Origin: Atlantibacter hermannii
Lineage (GTDB): Bacteria; Pseudomonadota; Gammaproteobacteria; Enterobacterales; Enterobacteriaceae
Length of the DNA: 64,000 nt
Assembly: GCA_900635495.1 (NCBI GenBank)
Contig: LR134136.1
Coordinates: forward strand, 1,054,001-1,118,000
Reading direction: 5' to 3'
Position 1 is the first letter of the stretch, and each line of letters begins with the position of its first letter. Position numbers and translations under genes: made by a program. Below, one piece after another: positions 55,300-63,568 of the stretch. A model generated the notes under the pieces. That model saw nothing but the letters and a program-made list of their open reading frames with translations, ran no database searches and was not told the DNA's origin.

Positions 55300-55632
55300 A
55301 TGAGCTTTTTCATTTCTGATGCGGTAGCGGCAACAGGTGCTCCGGCGCAGGGTAGCCCGATGTCACTGATTCTGATGCTGGTGGTGTTTGGTCTGATTTT
55401 CTACTTCATGATCCTGCGTCCGCAGCAAAAGCGCAGCAAAGAGCATAAAAAGCTGATGGACTCCATCGCCAAGGGTGATGAAGTACTGACTAACGGCGGT
55501 CTGGTTGGTCGCGTGACCAAAGTAGCGGAAAGCGGCTATATCGCTATCGCTCTGAACGACACCACTGAAGTGGTTATCAAGCGTGACTTCGTCGCAGCCG
55601 TCCTGCCGAAAGGCACCATGAAGGCGCTGTAA
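55300..55632 (+). CDS. yajC: Sec translocon accessory subunit YajC
   Basis: 110 residues, the E. coli length. One membrane helix (about 20-40, LILMLVVFGLIFYFMI) followed by the conserved RPQQKRSKEHKKLMDSIAKGDEV stretch and a small cytoplasmic beta domain. It joins SecD and SecF in the holotranslocon. The next gene, secD, starts 27 bp later. Confidence 0.97.
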   Translation: MSFFISDAVAATGAPAQGSPMSLILMLVVFGLIFYFMILRPQQKRSKEHKKLMDSIAKGDEVLTNGGLVGRVTKVAESGYIAIALNDTTEVVIKRDFVAAVLPKGTMKAL

Positions 55633-55659
55633 TCTTCCGTTTTCCCAAAGGGAACTGCC

Positions 55660-57507
55660 GTGTTAAACCGTTATCCTTTGTGGAAGTACATCATGCTGGT
55701 CGTCGTGATTATCGTCGGCCTGCTTTATGCCCTTCCCAACCTGTATGGTGAGGATCCGGCTGTTCAGATCACTGGCGCGCGCGGTGTCGCCGCCAGTGAG
55801 CAAACGCTGAATCAGGTCCAGACCACCTTAAATCAACAAAAAATAACCGCGAAGTCTGTGGCGCTGGAGCAAGGCAGCATTCTTGCCCGTTTCGACTCCA
55901 CCGATACTCAGTTACGCGCGCGCGAAGCGCTGATGGACGTGCTGGGTGATAACTACGTCGTCGCGCTTAACCTTGCGCCGGCAACGCCACGCTGGTTGAC
56001 GTCTATTAATGCTGAGCCGATGAAGCTGGGTCTCGACCTGCGCGGCGGCGTTCACTTCCTGATGGAAGTGGATATGGATACTGCGCTGGGCAAGCTCCAG
56101 GAGCAGAACATGGACAGCCTGCGTAGCGATCTGCGTGAAAAAGGCATTGCGTACACCACCGTGCGTAAAGCTGATAATTACGGATTGAATATCGTCTTTC
56201 GTGACAGCGCCGCCCGTGACGCCGCCATTTCCTGGCTTTCGCCGCGTCATCGCGATCTGGTGATTTCCAGCCAGGGCGACAATACGCTGCGTGCCGTCAT
56301 GAGCGACGAACGTTTGAAAGAAGCGCGCGAATATGCGGTTCAGCAGAACATTAACATTCTGCGTAACCGTGTAAACCAACTGGGTGTGGCGGAACCGCTG
56401 GTTCAACGTCAGGGCGCAGACCGCATTGTGGTTGAGCTGCCGGGTATCCAGGATACCGCACGCGCTAAAGAGATTCTGGGCGCGACGGCAACGCTGGAAT
56501 TCCGTCTGGTAAACACCAATGTCGATCAGGCAGCGGCGGCTTCCGGACGTATACCGGGCGACTCTGAAGTGAAGCAAACCCGTGAAGGTCGGCCAGTTGT
56601 GCTGTACAAACGCGTTATCTTAACGGGCGACCATATTACCGATTCCACTTCCAGTACCGATGAATACAACCAGCCGCAGGTGAATATTTCACTGGATAGC
56701 GCGGGCGGTAACATCATGTCTAATTTCACCAAGGACAATATCGGTAAACCGATGGCGACCCTGTTTGTGGAATATAAAGACAGCGGGAAAAAAGATGCCT
56801 CTGGCCGTACGATTCTGGCCAAGCAGGAAGAAGTGATCAACGTGGCGAACATTCAGTCGCGTTTGGGTAACAGCTTCCGCATTACCGGTATCGACAACCC
56901 GAACGAAGCGCGTCAGCTGTCGCTGCTGCTGCGTGCCGGTGCGTTGATCGCGCCGATTCAGATTGTTGAAGAGCGCACCATTGGGCCAACGTTGGGTATG
57001 CAAAACATTACCCAGGGTCTGGAAGCGTGTCTGGCAGGTCTGGCCGTATCCATCCTGTTTATGATCATCTTCTATAAGAAGTTTGGTCTGATCGCGACCA
57101 CGGCGCTGCTTGCCAACCTGGTCCTGATTGTTGGGATCATGTCGCTGTTGCCTGGGGCCACGCTCACCATGCCGGGGATTGCGGGTATCGTATTAACCCT
57201 TGCGGTTGCGGTAGACGCCAACGTACTGATTAACGAACGTATCAAAGAAGAGTTGAGCAACGGACGTTCAGTACAACAGGCGATTGATGAAGGCTACAAA
57301 GGCGCGTTCAGTTCCATCTTCGATGCGAACGTGACCACGCTCATTAAAGTGCTCATCCTGTACGCAGTGGGTACCGGCGCGATTAAAGGCTTTGCAATTA
57401 CCACCGGCATTGGCGTGGCGACATCCATGTTTACCGCAATTGTCGGTACTCGTGCCATCGTGAACCTGCTGTACGGCGGCAAACGCATTAAAAAGCTGTC
57501 TATTTGA
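55660..57507 (+). CDS. secD: Protein translocase subunit SecD
   Basis: 615 residues, the E. coli length. First helix about 8-28, large periplasmic domain to about 450 (DLRGGVHFLMEVD, RNRVNQLGVAEPLVQRQG), then five helices of the RND-like SecD/F fold with VDANVLINERIKEEL, which carries the proton-relay Asp. It uses the proton gradient to pull proteins out of SecYEG. GTG start as in E. coli. Confidence 0.98.
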   Translation: MLNRYPLWKYIMLVVVIIVGLLYALPNLYGEDPAVQITGARGVAASEQTLNQVQTTLNQQKITAKSVALEQGSILARFDSTDTQLRAREALMDVLGDNYVVALNLAPATPRWLTSINAEPMKLGLDLRGGVHFLMEVDMDTALGKLQEQNMDSLRSDLREKGIAYTTVRKADNYGLNIVFRDSAARDAAISWLSPRHRDLVISSQGDNTLRAVMSDERLKEAREYAVQQNINILRNRVNQLGVAEPLVQRQGADRIVVELPGIQDTARAKEILGATATLEFRLVNTNVDQAAAASGRIPGDSEVKQTREGRPVVLYKRVILTGDHITDSTSSTDEYNQPQVNISLDSAGGNIMSNFTKDNIGKPMATLFVEYKDSGKKDASGRTILAKQEEVINVANIQSRLGNSFRITGIDNPNEARQLSLLLRAGALIAPIQIVEERTIGPTLGMQNITQGLEACLAGLAVSILFMIIFYKKFGLIATTALLANLVLIVGIMSLLPGATLTMPGIAGIVLTLAVAVDANVLINERIKEELSNGRSVQQAIDEGYKGAFSSIFDANVTTLIKVLILYAVGTGAIKGFAITTGIGVATSMFTAIVGTRAIVNLLYGGKRIKKLSI

Positions 57508-57517
57508 GGAGTGCGTT

Positions 57518-58489
57518 GTGGCACAGGATTATACTGTTGAACAATTGAACCATGGCCGTAAAGTCTATGACTTTATGCGCTGGGATTACTGGGCCTTCGG
57601 CATCTCAGGTCTGCTGCTTATCGCCTCGCTTATTATCATTGGCGTAAAGGGCTTTAACTGGGGGCTCGACTTTACCGGTGGTACGGTCATTGAAATTTCG
57701 CTGGAAAAACCGGCTGATATGGATTTGATGCGTGAATCGCTGGTAAAAGCGGGCTTTGAAGATCCGCTGCTGCAAAACTTCGGCAGCAGCCGCGACATCA
57801 TGGTGCGTATGCCGCCTGCGGAAGGCGCAACCGGCGGACAGGTTCTGGGTAGCAAGGTCGTTAGCGTGATTAACGATGCGACCAGCCAGAATGCCGTGGT
57901 GAAGCGTATTGAGTTTGTCGGCCCTAGCGTGGGCGCGGAACTGGCGCAAACCGGCGCGATGGCGCTGCTGGTCGCGCTGATCTCTATCCTTGTCTACGTT
58001 GGGTTCCGCTTTGAGTGGCGTCTGGCGGCGGGCGTGGTTATCGCGCTGGCGCATGACGTGGTGATTACCATGGGCGTGCTGTCGCTGTTCCATATTGAAG
58101 TGGACCTGACGATTGTCGCGTCACTGATGTCGGTTATCGGCTACTCGCTGAACGACAGCATCGTGGTTTCTGACCGTATTCGTGAAAACTTCCGCAAGAT
58201 CCGTCGCGGTACGCCTTACGAAATCTTTAACGTGTCACTGACCCAGACGCTGCATCGTACCTTGATCACCTCCGGTACGACGTTAGTGGTGATTTTGATG
58301 CTCTACCTGTTTGGCGGCACCATGCTGCAGGGCTTCTCCCTGACCATGCTGATCGGTGTGTCCATTGGTACGGCTTCATCCATCTACGTCGCGTCTGCGC
58401 TGGCGTTGAAACTGGGTATGAAGCGCGAGCACCTGATCCAGCAGAAAGTGGAGAAAGAGGGCGCCGATCAGCCTTCGATTCTGCCTTAA
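57518..58489 (+). CDS. secF: Protein translocase subunit SecF
   Basis: 323 residues, the E. coli length. Six helices with a periplasmic loop after the first. Conserved FTGGTVIEISLEKP, HDVVITMGVLSLF and the SLNDSIVVSDRIREN motif with the relay Asp. Partner of SecD, 10 bp downstream of it. GTG start. A terminator closes the operon. Confidence 0.98.
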   Translation: MAQDYTVEQLNHGRKVYDFMRWDYWAFGISGLLLIASLIIIGVKGFNWGLDFTGGTVIEISLEKPADMDLMRESLVKAGFEDPLLQNFGSSRDIMVRMPPAEGATGGQVLGSKVVSVINDATSQNAVVKRIEFVGPSVGAELAQTGAMALLVALISILVYVGFRFEWRLAAGVVIALAHDVVITMGVLSLFHIEVDLTIVASLMSVIGYSLNDSIVVSDRIRENFRKIRRGTPYEIFNVSLTQTLHRTLITSGTTLVVILMLYLFGGTMLQGFSLTMLIGVSIGTASSIYVASALALKLGMKREHLIQQKVEKEGADQPSILP

Positions 58490-58505
58490 TGCCTAAAGCG
58501 TTACT

Positions 58506-58537
58506 AAAATCCCGGCCTGGTGGCCGGGATTTTTTTT
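58506..58537 (+). terminator. Terminator of the queA-secF operon
   Basis: AAAATCCCGGCC-TGGT-GGCCGGGAT followed by a run of seven or more T. Confidence 0.93.
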
Positions 58538-58609
58538 GCCTGTTATTGCCGCGCCGTTTACTGTGGCTCAGCAAATCTTTGAAGAACTGACGACAAGGAG
58601 CGATTTGCC

Positions 58610-60007
58610 ATGACCGAACCACGCCGTATCGTCGTAAAATCCGTCCCCCAGCCGACCTGCTGGCATGCTGTACCCTCCGTTCCGCTAACCGATGAAACGC
58701 TCCGGATACGCAAAGCGCGAGTGCTTGAGCGCATGGCGCGATTATCGCTGGATGCGCTGGTGGTCTACGCCGACAAAGAACACGGGGCGAATTTTGAATA
58801 CCTCACCGGCTTCATTCCGCGCTTTGAAGAGGCGCTGCTGGTGCTGCACAGCGATGGCGAAGCGGCACTGGTGCTCGGCAATGAAAACCTGAAACTTGCC
58901 GCCCATGCCCGACTGGCTAACCGTGTGGTGCACGCGCCGTGGTTTTCGCTGCCCAACCAGCCGATGACTACTACCGCCTCGTTGCCGGACACGTTGCGTT
59001 TAGCGGGGCTGGAAGGCAAACAACGCATTGGGATCGCAGGCTGGAAGCTGTTTACCAGTGAGCACGATGACAATGGCCGCCTGTTCGATTTGCCGTCTTT
59101 TATCCTCGATTCGCTGCGTAGTGCGGTCTCTCCCGAATGCGCGCTGATCAACGTGACGGGCGTGTTTATCTCCCCGGCTAGCGGGGCGCGCATTACCAAT
59201 AATGCCAATGAACTGGCGCACTATGAATATGGCGCGAATCTGGCATCAACGGCCATTTTGACGGCGTTGAACGCTATTGAGCCGGGTAAAACCGAGAAGC
59301 AGATCGGCGCGTTGCTGGCGGCGGACGGGCAGGCGAACAACGTGATTATGATTGCCGCGACAGGTGAGCGCTTCGCCGGTGCCAACCTTTATCCCGGTGA
59401 CAAGATGATTCAGCGCGGCGACAAGTTTTCGCTGACCACCAGCTACAAAGGCGGGTTAAGTAGCCGCGCCGCGTACGTGGTGGAGAATGAAACGGAGCTG
59501 GCGCCGCAGGTTGCGGATTATCTCGACGTGGTGGCGATCCCTTACTATCGCGCCGTGGTGGGCTGGCTGGAACACCTGCGCGTTGGGATTACCGGCGGGG
59601 AAATTTACCAGTTGATTGAAACTCTGCTGCCGAAAAGCGAGTACCACTGGCACCTCAATCCCGGCCATCTGGTGGCCGATGAAGAGTGGATGTGTTCGCC
59701 GATAATGTCTGATTCAGTCATTCCCTTAGCCAGCGGTATGCTGCTGCAAATCGACATTATTCCGTCGCGGGCAGGGTACGCGGGGGCCAGCATTGAAGAT
59801 ACTGTCGCGCTGGCTGATGCCGCGTTGCGAGCTCAGCTGGCTAGTGATTACCCGGCAGTATGGGCGCGTATCGTGGCGCGGCGCGAATACATTCAACGCT
59901 ATCTGGGGATTCGATTGTCTGAGGATGTTTTACCGTTTTCTAACACGGTGGGGTATTTACGTCCGTGGTTACTGGATAAAACCCGGGCGTTACGCTGCGA
60001 GGCGTGA
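58610..60007 (+). CDS. M24 family (aminopeptidase P-like) protein with altered metal site
   Basis: 465 residues. The N-terminal creatinase-like domain (about 40-200) begins RIRKARVLERMARLSLDALVVY with HGANFEYLTGF, and the C-terminal pita-bread domain runs about 210-450. Of the usual five metal ligands, the first two Asp are absent: the segment near 270-285 reads KFSLTTSYKGGLSSRAAYV. The His is kept in LNPGHLVAD (near 350), the first Glu is Asp in LQIDIIPSR, and the last Glu is kept in ASIEDTVAL (near 394). It may be inactive as a peptidase or use a different chemistry, as creatinase does. AAGGAG precedes the ATG. E. coli has yajD here. Confidence 0.82.
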   Translation: MTEPRRIVVKSVPQPTCWHAVPSVPLTDETLRIRKARVLERMARLSLDALVVYADKEHGANFEYLTGFIPRFEEALLVLHSDGEAALVLGNENLKLAAHARLANRVVHAPWFSLPNQPMTTTASLPDTLRLAGLEGKQRIGIAGWKLFTSEHDDNGRLFDLPSFILDSLRSAVSPECALINVTGVFISPASGARITNNANELAHYEYGANLASTAILTALNAIEPGKTEKQIGALLAADGQANNVIMIAATGERFAGANLYPGDKMIQRGDKFSLTTSYKGGLSSRAAYVVENETELAPQVADYLDVVAIPYYRAVVGWLEHLRVGITGGEIYQLIETLLPKSEYHWHLNPGHLVADEEWMCSPIMSDSVIPLASGMLLQIDIIPSRAGYAGASIEDTVALADAALRAQLASDYPAVWARIVARREYIQRYLGIRLSEDVLPFSNTVGYLRPWLLDKTRALRCEA

Positions 60008-60013
60008 AGAAAA

Positions 60014-60043
60014 GCCGGTCATTATGGGGAGAGAATGACCGGC
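60014..60043 (-). terminator. Terminator of tsx
   Basis: On the minus strand GCCGGTCATT, a 10-nt loop, AATGACCGGC, then TTTTC, just after the tsx stop. Confidence 0.82.
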
Positions 60044-60051
60044 GTAGTAAC

Positions 60052-60936
60052 TTAGAAGTTGTAACCTACTACCAGGTAGCCACCCCAGCCGGTGGAACGG
60101 ACGTTAAAGTTGCCGTTGCCGAAGTTCAGCTCAGCATCATCCGCCCATTGGCCGCCGTTATGCCAGTAACGCGCTACCAGCGCATAGTGCAGGTGATCGT
60201 AGTTCAGCGACAGGATGTGGCTGGACGCAATCGAGTTGTTGGTACGGGCTTTGTTGCCGTTCAGATCGCGGAAATCTTTGTCGCCCAGATCTGAACCCCA
60301 GTCAAAGTTGGTGAAGCCGATATAGTTCAGGTTACCGCCCCACAGCGGGGTAATTGGCACAAAGTATTTCACTTTGAAACGGTAGCCATCCCATTCGTTT
60401 TCGTTCGCCGCGCCGTAGTTCTGCCACTGATATTTGGCATACACGTTCATGGACAGGCTCATTGGCAGGCCGGTGTCGATATCGGTACCCAGACCCATGT
60501 ACCAGGTGCTCTGACGACCAGACTCGTTACGGCCCATGTCGTAGATATAGTTGTTCGCGAAATACCACTCTTTGAACGGACCAAACGCCAGGCTGGTGTT
60601 GGTCAGCTTGTCGATGGAGAAGCGCGGTTCAATTTCCATAAACAGCGGAGAACCGTGGTTCCAGATACCTTTCGCATCGGAGTTACCGCCGAAGAATACC
60701 GGTGCATCCACGTAACCGTAGAAATCAAACCAGTCTTTTTTGGCGAACGCTTCGTATTCCAGATAGGTATCGTTGCGGATCTGCGGTCCAAAGCGGGTGT
60801 GATAGCTGCCCACCACGTTCACGCTCTGATGCCACCAGTCGGAAAGGTATTGAGGTTGATTGGTTTCTTCCGCGCTGGAAGAGAAAGAAGCGGAAAGCGC
60901 CAGTGCCGCACCGGCAGCTAAAACGTATTTTTTCAT
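60052..60936 (-). CDS. tsx: Nucleoside-specific outer-membrane channel Tsx
   Basis: 294 residues, the E. coli length. Signal peptide MKKYVLAAGAALALSASFSSSA, then a 12-strand barrel with YLSDWWHQSVNVVGSYHTRFGP (60790-60860 region), FGPFKEWYFANNYIYDMGRN and the closing aromatic WGGYLVVGYNF. It passes nucleosides and serves as phage T6 and colicin K receptor in E. coli. ATG 60936 is chosen; the longer frame to 61200 has no signal peptide. CRP and PurR/CytR-like sites lie upstream. Confidence 0.97.
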   Translation of the reverse strand: MKKYVLAAGAALALSASFSSSAEETNQPQYLSDWWHQSVNVVGSYHTRFGPQIRNDTYLEYEAFAKKDWFDFYGYVDAPVFFGGNSDAKGIWNHGSPLFMEIEPRFSIDKLTNTSLAFGPFKEWYFANNYIYDMGRNESGRQSTWYMGLGTDIDTGLPMSLSMNVYAKYQWQNYGAANENEWDGYRFKVKYFVPITPLWGGNLNYIGFTNFDWGSDLGDKDFRDLNGNKARTNNSIASSHILSLNYDHLHYALVARYWHNGGQWADDAELNFGNGNFNVRSTGWGGYLVVGYNF

Positions 60937-61057
60937 GGTTATTGCCACTTTTAGATGAAATCCCCTGCGGGAGATAAGGTATTTGTCCATGCCCCGCCAG
61001 CCGTCGCGAGGGATGTTATTGTGGTCACTATTATAGAAATCATTGCTCACAAAAATA

Positions 61058-61071
61058 TGTGTTGTTTCACA
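61058..61071. promoter_or_regulatory. CRP-like site upstream of tsx
   Basis: TGTG-TTGTTT-CACA, exact half-sites with 6-bp spacing. E. coli tsx is CRP-activated. Confidence 0.7.
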
Positions 61072-61083
61072 TTCCTGTCTTAT

Positions 61084-61099
61084 GCGTAAACGATTGCGT
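61084..61099. promoter_or_regulatory. LacI-family (PurR/CytR-like) operator upstream of tsx
   Basis: On the minus strand ACGCAATCGTTTACGC, 14 of 16 matches to the PurR consensus ACGCAAACGTTTNCGT. It lies 13 bp from the CRP-like site. CytR, which controls tsx in E. coli, belongs to the same family, so either could bind. Confidence 0.6.
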
Positions 61100-61188
61100 T
61101 CACGTTTACACACATTAGGCGGCAGAATTCTATCCGAACATTGAACCGGTGAATAATAAAAAAGGGTTTTAAATGTGAAAAAAATAAC

Positions 61189-61210
61189 AAGGCCGGGCAT
61201 TACCGGCCTT
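61189..61210 (-). terminator. Terminator of yajI
   Basis: On the minus strand AAGGCCGG-TAATGC-CCGGCCTT, then a T-rich tail. Confidence 0.85.
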
Positions 61211-61214
61211 TGTA

Positions 61215-61775
61215 TTACGGCATGGCGGGGGCGGGGTCAGTCTGAAGAGGTTGAATGTCATGAACGCGGACAAACCCAAGCTGGTCTGGCGTAATGCCGT
61301 TTAGCTTGACGGGAATCGATACGTCGCTGGGCGCTAAAATACTGGCCGGGGCGCTGAACTGTTGGTTTTGTACGTTAACTTCCTGATAGTTTTCCGTGGT
61401 GCCCTGAAGTTGTCCCCACTCAATCGTGCCGGTAAACGCCGGGAACGGTGTACTGGATTCGCCCTGAATGCGCAGCGTCGCCAGCGTACCGCTCGCGTCT
61501 GCCGCAACATTCGCCAGCGAGATTTTCATCATCCCCAACTGGCTGTTTAACCGGGCAGGGGTGTTTGCGCCCGGCAGTAAGTAAGCGCCGCTTTGTGAAC
61601 GGGCATTAAGGGCGTTTTGCTGGGTAATTTTTACAGTCTCCTGCTGAAGCTTACCCATCTCTTTATTGAGCGTACTCACGCTGCGGTGCATTTGACGGAC
61701 TTCGCTTTGCGGTGCGCAGGCGGCGAGCAATAAAGGCGTAACGAGGAATAAAAGTTTGAAAGGGGTTCTCATCAT
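61215..61775 (-). CDS. yajI: Lipoprotein YajI (DUF3251)
   Basis: 186 residues from the chosen ATG (MMRTPFKLLFL), a lipoprotein with lipobox LLAAC near residue 18. A short coiled-coil-like segment (SVSTLNKEMGKLQQETVKITQ) is followed by a beta-rich domain ending in VRVHDIQP. AGGA lies 5 bp before the ATG; a longer frame to 61847 has no signal sequence at its start. Located between tsx and nrdR as in E. coli. Function unknown. Confidence 0.9.
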   Translation of the reverse strand: MMRTPFKLLFLVTPLLLAACAPQSEVRQMHRSVSTLNKEMGKLQQETVKITQQNALNARSQSGAYLLPGANTPARLNSQLGMMKISLANVAADASGTLATLRIQGESSTPFPAFTGTIEWGQLQGTTENYQEVNVQNQQFSAPASILAPSDVSIPVKLNGITPDQLGFVRVHDIQPLQTDPAPAMP

Positions 61776-61921
61776 GACGATCCTGTGTGTTTTTATTGCT
61801 TTAATGCTAGCGTGCGCGCATAAAAAATCCTTCATCCCTTGTCTCAAAAGCGCTGCATCTTTGTTGTGGTGCCAGTTCAGGTTACACTAACACCCAGTCT
61901 AAATTTTCTTCAGGACGCGCT

Positions 61922-62372
61922 ATGCATTGCCCATTCTGTTTCGCTGTGGATACCAAAGTCATTGACTCTCGCCTTGTTGGGGAAGGTTCGTCGGTGCGCC
62001 GTCGCCGTCAGTGCCTGGTGTGCCATGAACGCTTCACAACCTTTGAAGTGGCGGAACTGGTGATGCCCCGGGTCATTAAAAGCAACGACGTTCGCGAACC
62101 CTTTAACGAAGATAAACTTCGCAGCGGCTTTCAGAAGGCCCTCGAAAAACGGCCGGTCAGCGCAGACGACGTCGAAATGGCGATTAACCACATAAAATCG
62201 CAGCTGCGCGCCACCGGGGGAACGTGAGGTCACCAGCAAGATGATTGGCAATCTGGTGATGGAACAGCTCAAAAAGCTGGATAAGGTCGCCTATATTCGT
62301 TTCGCTTCTGTGTATCGCAGTTTCGAAGACATCCGTGAATTTGGCGAAGAGATCGCCCGTTTGCAGGATTAA
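61922..62372 (+). CDS. nrdR: Ribonucleotide reductase repressor NrdR (frame interrupted)
   Basis: 149 residues if repaired, the E. coli length. A zinc ribbon (MHCPFC at the start and CLVCHERF) and an ATP-cone (VIKSNDVREPFNEDKLRSGFQKAL). It senses ATP/dATP and represses nrd operons. The frame is lost at a G5 run (62216-62220); four give LRATGEREVTSKMIGNLVMEQL and the conserved end. ribD starts 4 bp after the stop, so they are cotranscribed. A true loss is unlikely given its conservation. Confidence 0.93.
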
Positions 62373-62376
62373 CCTG

Positions 62377-63480
62377 ATGCAGGATGAAATTTTCATGGCG
62401 CGGGCGCTCAAACTGGCGCAACGCGGTCGTTTTACCACTTCTCCCAATCCCAACGTTGGCTGCGTGATCGTGCGCGATGGCGAAGTGGTTGGCGAAGGTT
62501 TTCACTATCGCGCCGGTGAACCCCATGCTGAAGTCCATGCATTGCGGATGGCGGGCGATAAAGCCCGGGGTGCGACAGCCTATGTGACGCTGGAACCTTG
62601 CAGCCATCACGGGCGTACGCCGCCGTGCTGTGACGCGCTGATTGCGGTAGGCGTATCCCGTGTCGTCGCCGCGATGCAAGACCCGAACCCCCAGGTCGCC
62701 GGGCGCGGCTTATATCGTCTCAAGCAAGAAGGCATTGAAGTCAGCCACGGCCTGATGATGAATGAAGCGGAAGCCCTGAATAAAGGCTTTCTGAAGCGGA
62801 TGCGTACGGGGTTTCCGTTTGTCCAGCTTAAACTTGGTGCGTCGCTGGATGGCCGCACGGCGATGGCGAGCGGTGAAAGCCAGTGGATCACCTCCGCCGA
62901 ATCACGTCGCGATGTGCAACGCTTCCGGGCGCAAAGTAGCGCGATTCTCACCAGCAGCGCCACGGTACTGGCTGACGATCCGTCCCTGACGGTGCGCTGG
63001 AACGAGCTGGATGCCGCCACCCAGGCGCTGTATCCGCAAGACCAGGTGCGGATGCCGACGCGAATTGTGATTGATTCACAAAACCGCGTAACGCCCGATC
63101 ATAAGATTATTCATCAGCCAGGCGAAACCTGGCTGGCGCGCACTCAGCCCGATGACACCCAGTGGCCGGAAGGAGTGACGCAACTGCCTGTGCCGGCGCA
63201 TAACGGCCATCTTGATTTAGTGGTCCTGATGATGCTGCTGGGCAAACGCCAGATTAATTCGATTTGGGTCGAGGCGGGCGCAGAACTGTCCGGCGCGCTG
63301 TTGCAGGCGGGCGTGGTGGACGAGATTGTGCTCTATATCGCGCCGAAGCTGCTTGGTAACGATGCGCGCGGGCTATTTACCCTGCCTGGCCTTGAAAAGC
63401 TGGTGGATGCGCCCTCACTTAGATTCAGCGAGATACGACCGGTTGGCCCGGATTTGTGCCTGCGTCTTACGTTACAATAA
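62377..63480 (+). CDS. ribD: Bifunctional riboflavin deaminase-reductase RibD
   Basis: 367 residues, the E. coli length. The N-terminal deaminase (1-145) has the zinc site HAEVHALRMAG and PCSHHGRTPPCCDAL. The C-terminal reductase (about 146-367) has PFVQLKLGASLDGRTAMASGESQWIT and VEAGAELSGALL. It performs two consecutive steps of riboflavin synthesis. ATG 62377 is chosen over 62335, which lies inside nrdR. Confidence 0.97.
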   Translation: MQDEIFMARALKLAQRGRFTTSPNPNVGCVIVRDGEVVGEGFHYRAGEPHAEVHALRMAGDKARGATAYVTLEPCSHHGRTPPCCDALIAVGVSRVVAAMQDPNPQVAGRGLYRLKQEGIEVSHGLMMNEAEALNKGFLKRMRTGFPFVQLKLGASLDGRTAMASGESQWITSAESRRDVQRFRAQSSAILTSSATVLADDPSLTVRWNELDAATQALYPQDQVRMPTRIVIDSQNRVTPDHKIIHQPGETWLARTQPDDTQWPEGVTQLPVPAHNGHLDLVVLMMLLGKRQINSIWVEAGAELSGALLQAGVVDEIVLYIAPKLLGNDARGLFTLPGLEKLVDAPSLRFSEIRPVGPDLCLRLTLQ

Positions 63481-63568
63481 TGCCGAGTTTTAAAACGTAA
63501 GCAGCCCATAAAAAAACATGATAGAATCCGCCCCCCTGCGGGGCCAAATGAACCCGTTAAGGAAGAGT

